Counted from the stretch's first letter, positions 1 through 12,730 are shown. The stretch: DNA of 64,000 bases from Synchiropus splendidus (GCF_027744825.2 NC_071334.1:6952437-7016436); one strand, 5' to 3'. The notes: a model not told the origin generated them from the letters alone. Made by a program: numbers and translations.

Positions 1-648
1 AGAAGAAGAGTCCCACCCTGGAGAAGAAGAGTCCCACTCTGGAGAAGAAGAGTCCCACCCTGGAGAAGATGAGTCCCACCCTGGAGAAGAAGAGTCCCAC
101 CCTGGAGAAGAGACATCAGACCCTGGGTAAGAGATGTCCCACCCTGGAGAAGAGATGTCCTACCCTGGAGAAGAAGAGTCCCACCCTGGAGAAGAGACAT
201 CAGACCCTGGGAAAGAGATGTCCCACCCTGGAGAAGAAGAGTCCCACTCTGGAGAAGATGAGTCCCACCCTGGAGAAGAAGAGTCCCACCCTGGAGAAGA
301 TGAGTCCCACCCTGGAGAAGAAGAGTCCCACCCTGGAGAAGAGATGTCCTTCCCTGGAGAAGAAGAGTCCCACCCTGGAGAAGAGACATCAGACCCTGGG
401 TAAGAGATGTCCCACCCTGGAGAAGAAGAGTCCCACCCTGGAGAAGAAGAGTCCCACCCTGGAGAAGAGACATCAGACCCTGGGTAAGAGATGTCCCACC
501 CTGGAGAAGAGATGTCCTACCCTGGAGAAGAAGAGTCCCACCCTGGAGAAGAGACATCAGACCCTGGGAAAGAGATGTCCCACCCTGGAGAAGAAGAGTC
601 CCACTCTGGAGAAGAAGAGTCCCACCCTGGAGAAGAAGAGTCCCGTGG
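1..648. repeat. 21-bp minisatellite, array 1 (truncated by window edge)
   Basis: Head-to-tail 21-bp units with core gagtcccaccctggagaa run from base 1 to about 648, so the array extends beyond the left edge. Variant units (catcagaccctggg, gatgtcctaccctgg, tcccactctgg) are arranged in blocks. The block starting at 114 recurs at 471, an offset of 357 bp or exactly 17 units, so there is higher-order structure. Because 21 is divisible by 3 and the unit has few stops, long open frames appear on both strands and in several frames. I treat them as artefacts: no splice or promoter context supports them and the peptides are plain heptapeptide repeats. Confidence 0.95.
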
Positions 649-1564
649 TTGGTTACGGCCTCGGAAAGTGAGTGACAGATCGTGTCGGCGCCATGAATTC
701 CAGCCTTCATGTTCAATGCAAAGCAGCACAAACAGACAAACGGATGATTTCAAATGTCACACGCCCGAAAAGCCACATAATTATAAATCCTGCACAAACT
801 GTCTTCAGTGGAGGATTCGATGTGACATTTCACTCAGAGACGTTGGTGTTCCACAAAAACGCTCTGCTTACATTTACAATGTGGATGACAACACCTGAGG
901 TCGGACAGTAGGTCAGTGCTCTCCAGGAATTCACGAGAGCTGGAAGGAGGCTTTTTCTTCATGGGCTGTCACACATGATATGGTGCCACCTTCAGGTAAA
1001 CATTGCAAGGATTTACCACAATGTTGTCTGCAAGCTCCACCTGGGATTTACCATTGTTTACTGCCATCGCTTCAGACTTGGACTGAAGACTAGCAAAACT
1101 GTTGGACTTCTAGATGCGAGGAGTTTGGTGCTAGAGACACGAGGTTGCCTGCAGTCGCTCTGTTGCCCCCTGGCGTACAGAGGTTTGTCTGCAAGTGAAC
1201 TCTTTGCATGCCAGGCAAATCATATTGAGCCATCCGGAAATTATTACGGCGCATCTTTGACAGTTACTTGTTAGTTGGTCGCTGTCTTATTGGTGATGGG
1301 CTGGTGAGGCTTCACGAAACAGTGTCCTGAAGTTTCCAAAGCTCCAACCTTCCAAAGGTTTCGTTCCACTCCTGAAAGTAGCAGCTTCACAAACAAGCAT
1401 GAAGATGGTGAACACTTTTTTTTTTTTTTACGTTATGGTTGATTACATTTTGTGTATTGTTAGTAGTCATTTAGGATCAGCAATATTTCACTTATTTGAT
1501 ACTTGATTGTAGTCACTGTATAGATAGAACTACTGTATAGATTCATATTGTTTAGCTAGATTGC
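649..1564. other. Non-repeat spacer between the two minisatellite arrays
   Basis: This stretch separates two arrays of the same 21-bp family. I see no convincing exon. At about 1288-1345 there is a diverged left end of the palindromic MITE family (gtgatgggctggtgaggctt, then a cacgaaacagtgtcct-like segment). A poly-T run lies near 1417. The rest is unassigned. Confidence 0.6.
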
Positions 1565-2530
1565 AGGTATTATGGGAAGTCCAACCTGACCAGAGAAGAG
1601 TTGTCCCACCCTGTGGAAGAAGAGTCCCACTCCATGGAAGAGAAGTAAGAAGTTCCACCCTGTAGAGGAGACGTCCCACCCTGGAGAAGTGGAGTCTCAT
1701 TCCAGAGTAGAGGAGTCCCGGGATGGTGAAGGGAAGTCCCACGTCTGAGAGGAAGAAGAGTGAAAAGTAACACCCTGTAGAGGAGACGTCCCACCCTGGG
1801 GAAGAAGAGTCTCATTCCATAGTAGAGGAGTCCAGGGATGGTGAAGGGAAGTCCCACCTCTGACAGGAAGAGGAGTGAGCAGTCCCACCCTGGAGAAGTG
1901 ACTGCAGAAGTCCCATCCTGGAGAAGGGACATCCCACCCTGGAGAAAAGATGTCCCACCCTGAGGAAGAAGAGTCCCACCCTGGAGAAGACACGTCCCAC
2001 CCTGAGGAAGAAGAGTCCCGACCTGGGGCGGAGGAGTCCCACCCTGGGTAAGAGATGTCCCACCCTGGAGAAGAGACGTCCCACCCTGGGGAAGAAGAGT
2101 CCCACCCTGGAGAAGAAGAGTCCCACCCTGGAGAAGAAGAGTCCCACCCTGGAGAAAAGATGTCCCACCCTGAGGAAGAAGAGTCCCACCCTGGAGAAGA
2201 CACGTCCCACCCTGAGGAAGAAGAGTCCCGACCTGGGGCAGAGGAGTCCCACCCTGGGGAAGAAGAGTCCCACCCTGGAGAAGAGACGTCCCACCCTGGG
2301 GAAGAAGAGTCCCACCCTGGAGAAGAAGAGTCCCACCCTGGAGAAGAAGAGTCCCACCCTGGAGAAGAAGAGTCCCACCCTGGAGAAGAAGAGTCCCACC
2401 CTGGAGAAGACACGTCCCACCCTGGGGAAGAAGAGTCCCACCCTGGAGAAAAAGAGTCCCACCCTGGAGAAGCGATGTCCCACCTCTGAGAAGAAACGGA
2501 GTAAGAAGTCCTGCCCTGGAGAGAAGGACT
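1565..2530. repeat. 21-bp minisatellite, array 2, with degenerate left flank
   Basis: Same unit family as array 1. Homogeneous units occupy about 1905-2488. A block beginning ggagaaaagatgtcccaccc at 1941 recurs at 2151, an offset of 210 bp or exactly 10 units. The left part (about 1580-1900) is degenerate and holds a separate duplication: tgtagaggagacgtcccacc at 1661 recurs at 1776, and ggatggtgaagggaagtccc at 1721 recurs at 1836, both 115 bp apart. Minus-strand open frames of up to 286 codons (SSPGWD-type heptads) follow from the 21-bp period and are not called as genes. Confidence 0.93.
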
Positions 2531-2825
2531 CAGAACCAAAAAGCCCTGGTCTCCCATTCAATGTGACCTAAAGGTAACACTCCCTCTGCAATTGAGATGG
2601 TGAGAGGAAGAGAATGTATTTTGTCTGGTCCTCTCCTCCATGCTCCTTCAAGCTACGACGTCACCAGCAGGTGAACATGGGATGTACAAAACCCTGGTGA
2701 TGCATTGCATCACAACCCAAGGGTGCAGGGTGATGTAAAACCCTTTCATGCCGCTCGACTACGATGACGTTGTTCTCTTCAACGTAAAGACGACAGACGA
2801 GAGAAGGAGGGTGACTCTTTTTTGA

Positions 2826-2839
2826 ATCGCCATAGCAAC
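2826..2839 (+). promoter_or_regulatory. RFX X-box-like motif
   Basis: The 14 bases atcgccatagcaac match the vertebrate X-box layout: two half sites around a central AT, with a consensus AGCAAC right half. The left half deviates (ATCGCC against GTTGCC). No gene start is evident nearby, so the site is a motif match only. Confidence 0.3.
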
Positions 2840-3678
2840 GGGAGCCGAGCGAAAGCCGCTTCTTCTTTTCAAATCATCTTTGAGGAGCGGGACAGTTCAG
2901 TAGCATCTATCTGCGCCTGTGTGAAGCCGTGCGTCCAGCCAGACTCTGAGAATGAAATCTGCTATAATTGTGCTTCACATCGTTCCCTCCACACACACAC
3001 TTGCACTCTCCTCCGCCGCCGTATAGATTTCCTCTCCGCCCTGTCGTCTTCTCTCCTGGTCGTCGACTTTCAGAATAGCAATCAGTTTGCCTTGTTTGGC
3101 CTCCACGTGTTCCAGCTCCCTGTGGTCGTCTCAGGCTAAATCAGCTTAGATCTTGTGGCGCTCGGTGGAACAGTGGGTCAGAAGTCGGTGGATTCTATTT
3201 GAATACAATTCAGTGAAATATCGGCTGCGTGTTTTCAGACGACAGACAGAATCACTGTGATCTTGTTCCTGCCCCCTGGATGATGTGTGATATTAGGAGC
3301 TTCAAAATATGTCAGCAAGCAAGTGTGATGATGAACTCAGACTTTCCCAATATGTCCTCCAGGATCCTCCGCCTCCGCCTGCCTTCCACCCTTTAATCCT
3401 CTAACATCTCCTGCCGATGACGCTTCCTGTCACTCACGTGCTTCTCCCCAGCTCTTGTCCTTCACCTCGGCCTGAACTGAGGACTGTCACTCCCTCAGCA
3501 GGCGTGTCAGAACCTGGCTCCCAACACTCGGCTGTGAGAGCGGCGTGTTTTTATGCTCACTTGCCGAAACTCCATTGAAGCTCCCGTTACTTACCACATT
3601 GTACCTGTATCTGTTTCAAACGATGCTACCGTCACTGATACCGTCACGCCTTCTTTACCTTGCTGTTCCCCAATATAT

Positions 3679-3693
3679 CCACCAGGGGGAGCA
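3679..3693 (+). promoter_or_regulatory. CTCF-core-like motif
   Basis: ccaccagggggagca matches the CTCF core CCASYAGRKGGCRSY at most positions; the C after GGGGG is replaced by A. It lies outside the recognisable MITE copies, so it may be an independent site or a very diverged copy. Confidence 0.35.
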
Positions 3694-4116
3694 GCACAGA
3701 GTTCTTTATGACAACGACAAATTCCGAAACAAACATGGCAGCGTTGTAGGAGGTGGTGGTCGGTGAGGCTGTTAAATATATCACGAATGGAGGACGGAGA
3801 GTTTCCGCCATTGTTATGTCTTCTCTGTGTCTCAATAGAGCTACGTCTCAGGTAGTAACAGCAACACTGCCCCCCATGGTTTCCAGTGGTACTACTCCGT
3901 TTGGTCCGTATCCGCTTTGTGGAAACGTGCAGAAATACAAACAAAATGGCAGAGCACGGACGCACGGATCCGTCCGTATCTGTATGTAACATTGAGCATA
4001 AGGTCGCCCCTCTCTCATGCTCCGGTTGGCTAGAATCGCTCTCCTCCAAAAACGTCGTTTCATGTTCAGAGCAGGCGACACATCTGAGGTCAATAGCTGA
4101 GTCGTCATTTGAGCCG

Positions 4117-4262
4117 GTTGTGATGGGTAGGTGAGGTGTCATGACACAGTGCCCTGATCTTCAGAGGCCACCAGGTGGTGCTGCCTGCCGCAAAATGTTT
4201 GGACTTGAACAAGTCATTCGGTGAAACCTCAAGTCATTTCTAAAACACATGCGCTTTGTGAA
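4117..4262. mobile_element. Palindromic MITE (CTCF-motif family), left-arm fragment
   Basis: Begins gtgatgggtaggtgaggt, continues with a cagaggccaccaggtgg segment, and ends in the ttggacttgaacaa and aaacctc segments seen in the full copies at 27450 and 40019. The CTCF-like site at 4168-4182 has GGT where the consensus has GGC. The right arm is missing. Confidence 0.7.
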
Positions 4263-6889
4263 GGACACGCAGGGAAGCTCGCGTCATTGAATGATGGTGG
4301 ATGTCAGTCACTATTTATAAGCCTTTATATCTTTCCTCTTCAGTGACGGTGAATCACTGTGACTGGAAAACATGACCGTTCGACTGGCTTTTAAAAGCAA
4401 GTGACACATTGTTATATGCAGAGTGAACGGAGCACCGTCCAACCTCTGCTTTTTTCAGTGTTGTCGACGCGTCAACGTGCAACTGCCTTTGTCGTCAGTG
4501 TAAAAATCCACTTTCCCAACCTCGATACATGAGGGGTTGAACTCACAGATATGGAAGACACGCAGCTTGTGTGTGTGTTGTCTGTGCAGTCAGAGATCAA
4601 ACTCTCGCTCATTGACCCAAATGAAGCCCCTGAAGCAGTGTCAGATTCTCGCAGTCTTGGGTCGTCGCGAAACTCTTGCCGGTGTTAGCGTCATGAGTGT
4701 CCACTCCAGGGAGACCTCTGAGTCAGCCTGCCAAACAAAGCAGGTTTCCCACGCTTGCATCATGGCTCTTCATGAAAGTGCTGAGCTCAGTCTGACTCAG
4801 GCGCCGCGGCTTCACCGTCTGTTAAACAAGCGAGCGTCTGAATGGTCAGCCGTGTCTCTTCTGCAGCCATTTAAATCCCTGTATTTCATGACTATCATTC
4901 TTTCAGACAGATGCGAGGCGGCGGCCCCTGGTCTCATTCATATTTCACACCATCAGAAAGCAGCGCCGACGTCAGGTTTGCTCCTAAATGGAAATTCTTC
5001 TCCTCGTTTAACCTCCGGGACCCAATATCCATCGCAGGCAGCCTGAAGAAAAGCTCGCCGTCTGCAGCCGGCCTCCTCAGATGTTCCGGTTTGATTCCTC
5101 CGCTTCATTTCCATGAAACCTGAGGAGAATTTCAATGCCCCCTGTTCGAGAGGAGCGTCGCTCTCTGTTGGTTTTCCTTTGGAAATGTATCATCAAGTCA
5201 AGCCGTGGTTCTCCCTCTCTATCCCTCGGCCTAAACATTATGACCACGTGCTGGAGGGTCATGCTCTGCCTGCCGCCTGGTCGATTTGTTCTCTGACAGA
5301 AGAGTGAAGGTTCCTGCCTCGCTGCTGATGTCATCGCTTTCTTCATGTCTGACTGCCGCCTCTTCCTTCACGAAAGGAAAAGTCACTGTTCCTGCCATTT
5401 AATATGACCAGGACAAATGTTCTGATTTATTATTTTAGATTTGTATTTCGTGTTACGTATTTTTACGCGGTGATTCATGTGTTTCTGCAGAGGATTTTAC
5501 AAGGAAGTACAAGTATAGCCATGAGATTTTTTTTCATGCTTTCAACCCAGAGTTGTTTTCGTCAACGGTGATGGAAATATTTTTTTCATGGCGATTACGT
5601 GACAATGACAAATTTGGGTAGCACGACGATAAAGTCTATGAGTTTTCATTGTTGAGATGAGACGCAAATGTGTGTAGATGGTCTGTGAAACATAAAAAAT
5701 GTGTGACACCCTTTTATGCGTGTAATCCGTAATATCTGCCAGACGAAGCATCAGTGTTTGGACACGGCCACCCGGCTACTGCCCAGTTCTGTTAGCACCA
5801 CTTCCTGCTGACATTATATTATCAGCATATATATATATATATGTATATTCCACTGCGGTCATTTCTTTATCGTCCCAGTTATGAGTATCAAAAGCATCTC
5901 TGTTGTCTCTGTGGAAGATTATTCTGTTTGTGGCTTGGTTCTGTTTGTGGCGCTGTGTTTGTTAAAACCAAACATGTGGGCCATTTCCATGAACACATAT
6001 TTACTAGAAGCCCAACAGTCATCGTCTGGTTGCTGTTTCACCTGGAACAAAAGCGCTGAACAATATACTTTGAATCATTTCCTGAAAAACAACAAGCCCC
6101 GACTGTCTCTTCTCTTCCTGCGGGAAACAAAAGTCTGCTGTCTAAATCATCTCTCCGCTGCTTCTCTGAAGAGGATAAACATCTAAAAAGCAATTTTCCA
6201 TCTGTCTCTCTGCCTCTCCTGGCTTTATCTAAAGTGCTGTTTGAAATGCAAGAACATCAATCTGGAGCTGCTTTGTGTCAGAAAGCGAAGCAGCACAGTT
6301 CTATTTGGGTTTGACCTCGGGCTACACAATGCCGGATGCAGCATCTGGTGGATGCTGCCAATCCCGGCCGCAATTGTTCACGGTAAATATGGCAGGCAGA
6401 ATGAGAGCAGGCGCAGCTGAATGCTGGTCGCCTGAGCTCTGGCACAGAAGGAGCCCCTGTTTTCCAGCTTAGGGCTGTAAATAGCAGCCGGATCTGGCCA
6501 TGGTTCTGTTGGCTCGGCCCGGGAAGGAGCTCCAGTTAGAATCACTCAACAGAAAAACCTGTCATCACCGTGAAGTGACCGCTCAGTGTCCGCTGGCCAA
6601 AGCATGGTTTGTGAAGTTAAACTGACCTATCAAGAGAGCACACATCTCTCTTTTATTGAGTTTTCAGCTGACTCTGACTCACTGTGGCGAGTCAGGGACA
6701 GGTCAAGTCCTCACCTTCACTGAGGAATGATGTAGTGAGCCAATAAAATTCACATAGAGAGTATGAGAGTGCTGATGTCCACCAGGGCTTTGGGGTAGGA
6801 GAGTGAAGAAACAGGTGATTCTTGAAGGACAGCGACTCAGCGGGTGAAACCATGATTGACCAGGTTCATCTGCTTCTAAGGATGCTTTC
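4263..6889. other. Intergenic, no gene recognised
   Basis: Open frames here (the longest is 4537-5046) lack recognisable domains, and no exon chain could be built. A short AT microsatellite lies at about 5827-5848. The segment at about 6230-6560 is fairly GC-rich with balanced composition and could be a conserved non-coding element, but only a multi-species alignment would show this. Confidence 0.45.
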
Positions 6890-7512
6890 ACACTGCGGGT
6901 TCTGTATCGAGACACAGCTCTTTCGGCTCAGAAGTCCCAGATGTGAACACAAGTGAGCCGGGTTTTGGCCACGGACCTGATCCCCGCTGGAGAGCTGCAC
7001 CTCGTCTCGGGAAACTCTCAGCGAGTGGTGAGCTTCTCACCTCAGGTGACTCTGCGCTAGATGACAGAAACTATGTGTCCAGCGCGACTCCACACAAACA
7101 TGATAGATGCCGGGCAGCAACAGCTTCGTAAACCCGGGGAACGGGAGCCGCGATGTGTGCAGATGTTTGATAACTCACATGTTTTCACCTTTATCAGTCT
7201 GATAAACATCTTATTTTTTGACAGACAGATTTGCTTACATGAATAATGCTGCGCTCTACAGTAACTGTTTTCACTGCTGTGATGTGGCCACAGCGCAGCT
7301 GTCTGCATGAGGAGGACAGCGAAGAGGAAAGACGCTGATTTTCCCCCAAGTTACTGAAGATCACCAGACTATTCATTGATCATTTCTGACGTCTGGGTCT
7401 GAACTTCACTGACTAAAACCTTCTCGATCGTCTGGAATCTCTCTCACTGTGTTCAACGTGTTGTGAGAGCAGCGTGGACCAATCACGACGCTCCGTATTA
7501 TGCAGCTCATGA
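6890..7512. mobile_element. MITE fragment, taccgtaatttccggact-TIR family
   Basis: The interior matches the copy at 24541-25486 in the same order: gatgtgaacacaagt, tctcgggaaactc, cagcgcgactccac, aacatgat, gccgggcagcaa, ctcgatcgtctggaatctct, and the segment after gtgagagcagcgtgga. Both terminal inverted repeats are absent or unrecognisable, so this is an internal fragment. It has no coding capacity. Confidence 0.75.
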
Positions 7513-10500
7513 CAAGACTCTTTCATGTTTAGTTTTGGGTGTGAAACGCCACATTCTGTTCCAGCCGTGACGGAGGTCCATCATCAGTTCATATCTGAGG
7601 TGAGGACGACTCGTAGTACGAAGAATTGACGGAGAAATAAGGAGGTTCAGTCGATGGTGGTAAATAGGTTGTTGATGACGACTTCCTTGAGACATGCTTC
7701 ATCGCGGGTCACAAACCAGCTATTTTGTGCAGAGCGCCGCCAGCTGAAAAAAACGGGACATTGCCTGAGGTGCCGAGGTGCGAGGCTGCACAGCAGGGGG
7801 GGAAACAAACTCAGGCCACCGGAGACAGAACCTGCAGTTTGAAAAGCCAGTAAAGTGCTTGACTTGAATGGACTCAAAATGGCCGAGGGAAGGGAAAGCA
7901 GGAGAAGCAGCTCCAAGTGAATGAGTCGTGGCTCCTTTAAGATGATGCTGACATTATACCGACTCTGACTCTTCATTCTCCTCTTCAGGCTGGATAATGA
8001 AGACTCCAGGGAGACTCCCTCCTCCAGAGTGAAGTGAGGGTCAAAGGTCAGGAACGTGCTCCATGATATGAAGTGAATGATTTAATGAGTTGTGCATCAT
8101 TCTTGTGAGGACCTTTTAGCTTCTGCTTTCTCAAATTAGGTGATAAAAAAAACTGCCATTGATCCCCTTGGTATTGAGCTGATGGAGAACCAGAACCATC
8201 ACAGAGAAATACATTTGTTCTCGAGATCACGAGGCAAACTCACTCTGAGGAAAAGGTTTAGTGGAGGTTTTCTTCTGTCACCCAACAGGAGGCGCTCACA
8301 TGTGGTCAATCCCGACTGTAGACCACAGTCTTGAAGTCAGTTCTTCATGGCTCATCTCAAAATGTCACCTCATAAAAAAAACAAAACGCTGCTTGATGTT
8401 TACCTGTGACAGGTAGGAAACCAAGGGGCAAATAAAAGCTCCAATGAGACTTCACGAATATCAGTAACTACGTCCACAAGCTCGATCATCTGAAAGAATC
8501 TGGAAAATACAACATGGTGGATAGAAGTCGGAAGGTAAACGTGGGAGAAAAACTGAAGACCAATCCATCAGAATGTCCAGAGAGCAGAGTTGAGGGAACA
8601 AGATCAGGAGTGAACGTTCAATGCTTGTCCATGGTTTTGCTCTGAAAAAAGTTGTGGACAGTTCATAAAATCTTTCCAGTAATCGCTTATTCACATTTTA
8701 AAGTAGAAATTATGGCCATTTAAAAAACGACCCACTGACATTTTCCCTTTCTAAGTGTATGTTTTATGGTCAGCAGGGAGGAGCACAGGCGTAGCAGACA
8801 CCTGTCAAGCACCATGGTTTGCAGTGCGGCCTTCCATAAAGTGCCATGTAGGTGAGACGTGACGTTTGTCCTGGAAGTGCAGGCTGGTAAAGTGACACAT
8901 TTCATGTTAAAAAGCAAGAGAAAAGTAAGAAAAAGAGAAATGCTTGTTGGATAATTGACTAACACACGACTACAAATACAACGTTAAATACAATGTTACA
9001 TGAAAGTGCGCAGTTCAGGACTGTTAGTGATAACAGCTCTACATTATTGTTAGTTCTCATTTGTGTTTTTTATTTGTGATGATGGTCTGGTCATGTGCTT
9101 CATTGTGTGCAAACTTGATCATGAGGGAAAGTGTGACGTATGAGACACAGGTCAAGAAGGTTTTTATGACAGGTGACAACAACGGCCTCCACTCTCCATC
9201 TATCCAGGGATCACAGGAACATTGTGCTACAGCAGCTGGGAGGAAGTGGACCTAGGACAAAACAGAGGTTTCCTCTCAAAGGTGGTTATTAAATATCTGT
9301 GATGATGAAGGAAGCCAGTCGCAGCAGTCGGTGACAGAACGCCACCGCTTTACTGCCTCATCCTGAACAAACCCCAGACTCCACTGGTTTCCTCACCGCG
9401 ATGACAAATGGTTCTGAGTGAGTTTGCGAGTCAGGCGGCGGCGGTCACGCTGGCGACGCCAGCATGTCGCCTCTGACTCTGGAGCTGTAAATCTAGAAAC
9501 GCCATGGCAGCAAGTGGCGGCTGGAGGCCTGGCGGACGGCAGCTTGGATGAATGTTGACTTCCCGGAGATGAATGCGCCCCAATATATCACTTCACTGAG
9601 TTTCAGAGGAAGGTGGCGCCATCACACGCACTGACACTGATGATCATCTGTGACGCGGATGAATACGTGGTTGCTGAAAGTTGTGTATTTGGAAGGATTT
9701 ATGGTCGTCATTTAGCGGCAAGGTTTACTGTGGCAAGGAAAAGAAGCGACTCCCAGGACTGACAGTGAGAAGGAGATAGAACGTGTGCGACAGTCTCACG
9801 GTGAATTAATCCACAGGCCTGTCCACATATTTCATCTCTATCAGTCGCTCATTCATCAGCTCCACCTTCTTCTCTCCTCCTGGAGCATCTTTTCATCTCT
9901 GTGTGTCTGCGCCGCGGCAGAAAGTGGCGATAATGGCCTCAGAGAGATGCCGAGTGTCACATGTTGTTGACTCTAATTTGCCGTTTTTCAACACAACACA
10001 GAGGAAGAGAAGTCGCTAAGATGCTCGAGGATTAAACCAGGATGTTTCCGGGTGAGTGTGGCTCCCTTATTAAACCTTGTTGCATACACGACACTACTAC
10101 TGACTGTTGCTCTGGAGTGCCACTGACCTTCAGACTCCAACTACAACTGGCCCTCCACAGCAGGACTCTGACTCCCTGCTTCCTGGCCACAGATCAACAC
10201 CTAATTCAGGTTGTCCTCTGCCAGTCCTGGACTTTCTGCCTCCAGGTGCTGGGCTTCATGGTGGCTTCATCCCCAGAGGGTGACACACACACACCCCCCT
10301 GCCCATCCCTGCATCCCTCCATCGGCCATTTTCCTTATTACCGTGAAAGCATCATGAGGGCATCCACGATATTGTTCTTCGCGTCAGCCGTTTTTATCAC
10401 CACGTTACTCCTCCCGGAGGTTTTGCCGTAAAGACGCGGTTCAAAAGCTAAAACATGTGGCCCGACCGGGAATCGCCTGCTATTACTTTTCTCAGACCTA

Positions 10501-11450
10501 CAGTAGGTGCCGGAATTCCCCAGATTTCCCATTGAAAATGAATGGGAAGACACTTCAGATATTTGGCTCTACTTCAACGGCTCAAAGCTCCTCCAAATTT
10601 TGGCCTAGAAACTCAGTGAAAAGCTTAAAACAGAGCCTCACTCGTCCTCTGTCGTCCTTAAAAAAGATGAGAGCCCTATCGATGGCCCACAAAAGAACCT
10701 GAGATTTGGCAAAAATCGAAAAGTTAGAGTGAGCAATTAATCTGGTTAGAATGGAGCAGAAGAGAAAAAACAAGTTGGTTTTGTGTTTGTAAACTGCGAT
10801 TGTGACCAACGGTGGGGCGCAGAAACATGAAAATCTCCAGTTTTGTAGTCACACTTGCCCTCTATTGTGCTCAGAATTACTGTAGCACTTTCCGAATTTG
10901 TGTGAGAGGTGCGCAAGTGTGACAAACACGGATTCGGCCCCACTGAAAATGCATTGGTGAGGAGAGGCTGCGGCGCGAAAATAGGGAAACCGTAGACTGT
11001 CGACACATGAAATTCGGCTCAGATAGAGATGAAAGTGTCAGGACTCTCACGGGACACGGCCGTTTATTCGGGAAGTAGTTCACTTGAGTCAGTGGTTCTA
11101 CTGTGTGTGAGAGGGAGAGGGAGAGTGAGCGTTGCTATGGCGATGGAGCTGCACAGTAGGGGAAAGGTCACGGACTGCACAAACTGCAGACGCACACGAC
11201 ATGTTTTTTGAGCGAGAGACGCCGTTCAAAGCTTCGCACGTAGCTGCAGACCTCCACAGTGGCATGCAGAGCCACGGTGCATTCACCAGCTGTTTATTCA
11301 TAAACAGCAGTGTCTAGTTTTATTTTGTTGTCACTCCAGTGGCTAATGTGTTATTTTGTATGGTTTTTGAGGGTGTGCTCCCCCTAAATGTTCCAAGATT
11401 TTATTTTTCATTTGGATTCTGAGAATTACAGCTCACATTTTTATTAATTT
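7513..11450. other. Intergenic, no gene recognised
   Basis: No exon could be supported. A GC-richer segment at about 9420-9590 contains the perfect short palindrome gctggcgacgccagc. The segment at about 10330-11080 is uniform in texture with short low-scoring frames on both strands and may be an old dispersed repeat. I see nothing else I can name. Confidence 0.4.
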
Positions 11451-12730
11451 CTTCTCCCCCATGTTTTGAATGTAAGGCCACGGTGCAGCTGCTTGCGCTC
11501 TGTCCAGTTCCCTTTGCAGAAGCCACGACTACATTTGTTTCTTTCTCCCGCGTTCACAAACAAATCCGAAGTTTTTAAGTCAACACTTCTGGCTTCTGTG
11601 AAGGTGTGTGGCTCTCACAAGACTCATTACAGGAACAACATGAAGGAGGATTCTGAAACCTTGGTGCAATCCTTCCAGCGAGTGATGCAATCAGGTGGAA
11701 AAAAAAATGGCGCCCACGGACAGAATTGCCTCCACAGAAGCGTGCGAGTGTCTCATTACCTCAGAGCGCCGTTGCTAATGAAAAGAACCGCCAGTGTTAC
11801 CTGCGCAGCCTGGCAGAGGATAAGTGCGCGAGATGAGATTAAATCCAATAACTCAAGCTCCGCTAGATGCGCCGCTAGTCTACTGATACTAAAAGCGCAT
11901 CTGAGACGCCTTGCTCCTTTTAACACCTTTCACAGGCTCCTTGCGATGTAATTGATCGTGTAGTCTTTTTCCTCTCAGGGTGAATCTCAGCCAGCCTCGC
12001 CGATTCGCGAGCTCAGACTGTCTGCGCCAGCGTCTTGAACCTCGCCCGGGCAGCGACACGTCCCTTTGATGGTGGATCTTGAGACTTGCAAAGTGCGTGG
12101 CAGTCTTCAGGAGGCCCACCCGAGTGTGCCTGCCGCTGACAGGCTCATTCACGCGAGTCACACAGACGGAATAATAAAACGCTGGTGGGGAGATGAGAGC
12201 TTAAGAGTTGAAAATAATGGCGCCCACTGGGACTCGGCGAGAGACACACACTCACACACAGTTGCTAAACGTGCTAATTCTCACGTTATGGAATAGCTGG
12301 AGTTTGGGTGTTTGGCTCGAGAGCGGCTGCGGCGGAAAGTAACTCCATGTCACCGCAATGTGTTGACGTTTCCTCCGCAGCTCTCTGACTCATGCTTTCT
12401 GTCCAGAAGACGAACTAATCTCACCTCCTTCGCAATATTCCGAGTAATCGCTGGAGAGTTTCATAACATGGAGCTAGAGCGGGCGTCTGGAGAGTCGTTT
12501 TTATTAACTCGACTGGCTGCAGCTGGTCTCCTGCTGGTGTCCCCGGCTCACGCGCCAAATAATCCAGACTGCAACATGAAGATAAGGATTGACTGTTCGC
12601 CGGGGGATAATCTGCTGATACTGTGTTGCGCGGCACAGGTAGCATGGGCCACTCATTTAAGAGAAGACCACCTGGCTGCGGCGGGATTCTCCGAATCATC
12701 GCAGTGAAACAAGGATGTGTCTCGCTTGAC
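11451..12730. other. Gene-free block with regulatory-like texture
   Basis: A balanced-composition, repeat-poor stretch with several CpGs. The string aatggcgcccac occurs twice (about 11707 and 12217), and homeodomain-type cores (gctaatga, taattgat) are present. The open frame at 11466-11951 has no recognisable domain. It could be a conserved enhancer block of a distant gene; this is inference from texture only. Confidence 0.3.

Larger units (their letters stand above)
2531..4116. other. Intergenic, no gene recognised
   Basis: No open frame here shows a recognisable domain or credible splice pair. Notable sites are a 17-nt perfect palindrome at 2697-2713, an RFX X-box-like motif at 2826-2839 and a CTCF-core-like motif at 3679-3693. 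The stretch at 3590-3990 is open on both strands in places but has no coding signature that I can support. Confidence 0.5.

Noticed and set aside
69..898. Long open frames of SPTLEKK and SHPGEEE heptads
   Set aside because: They come from a 21-bp minisatellite whose period keeps several frames open on both strands. No promoter, splice or stop context supports a protein.
1570..2561. Minus-strand open frames of up to 286 codons (SSPGWD, FFSRVGL repeats)
   Set aside because: Same minisatellite read on the other strand; no independent coding evidence.
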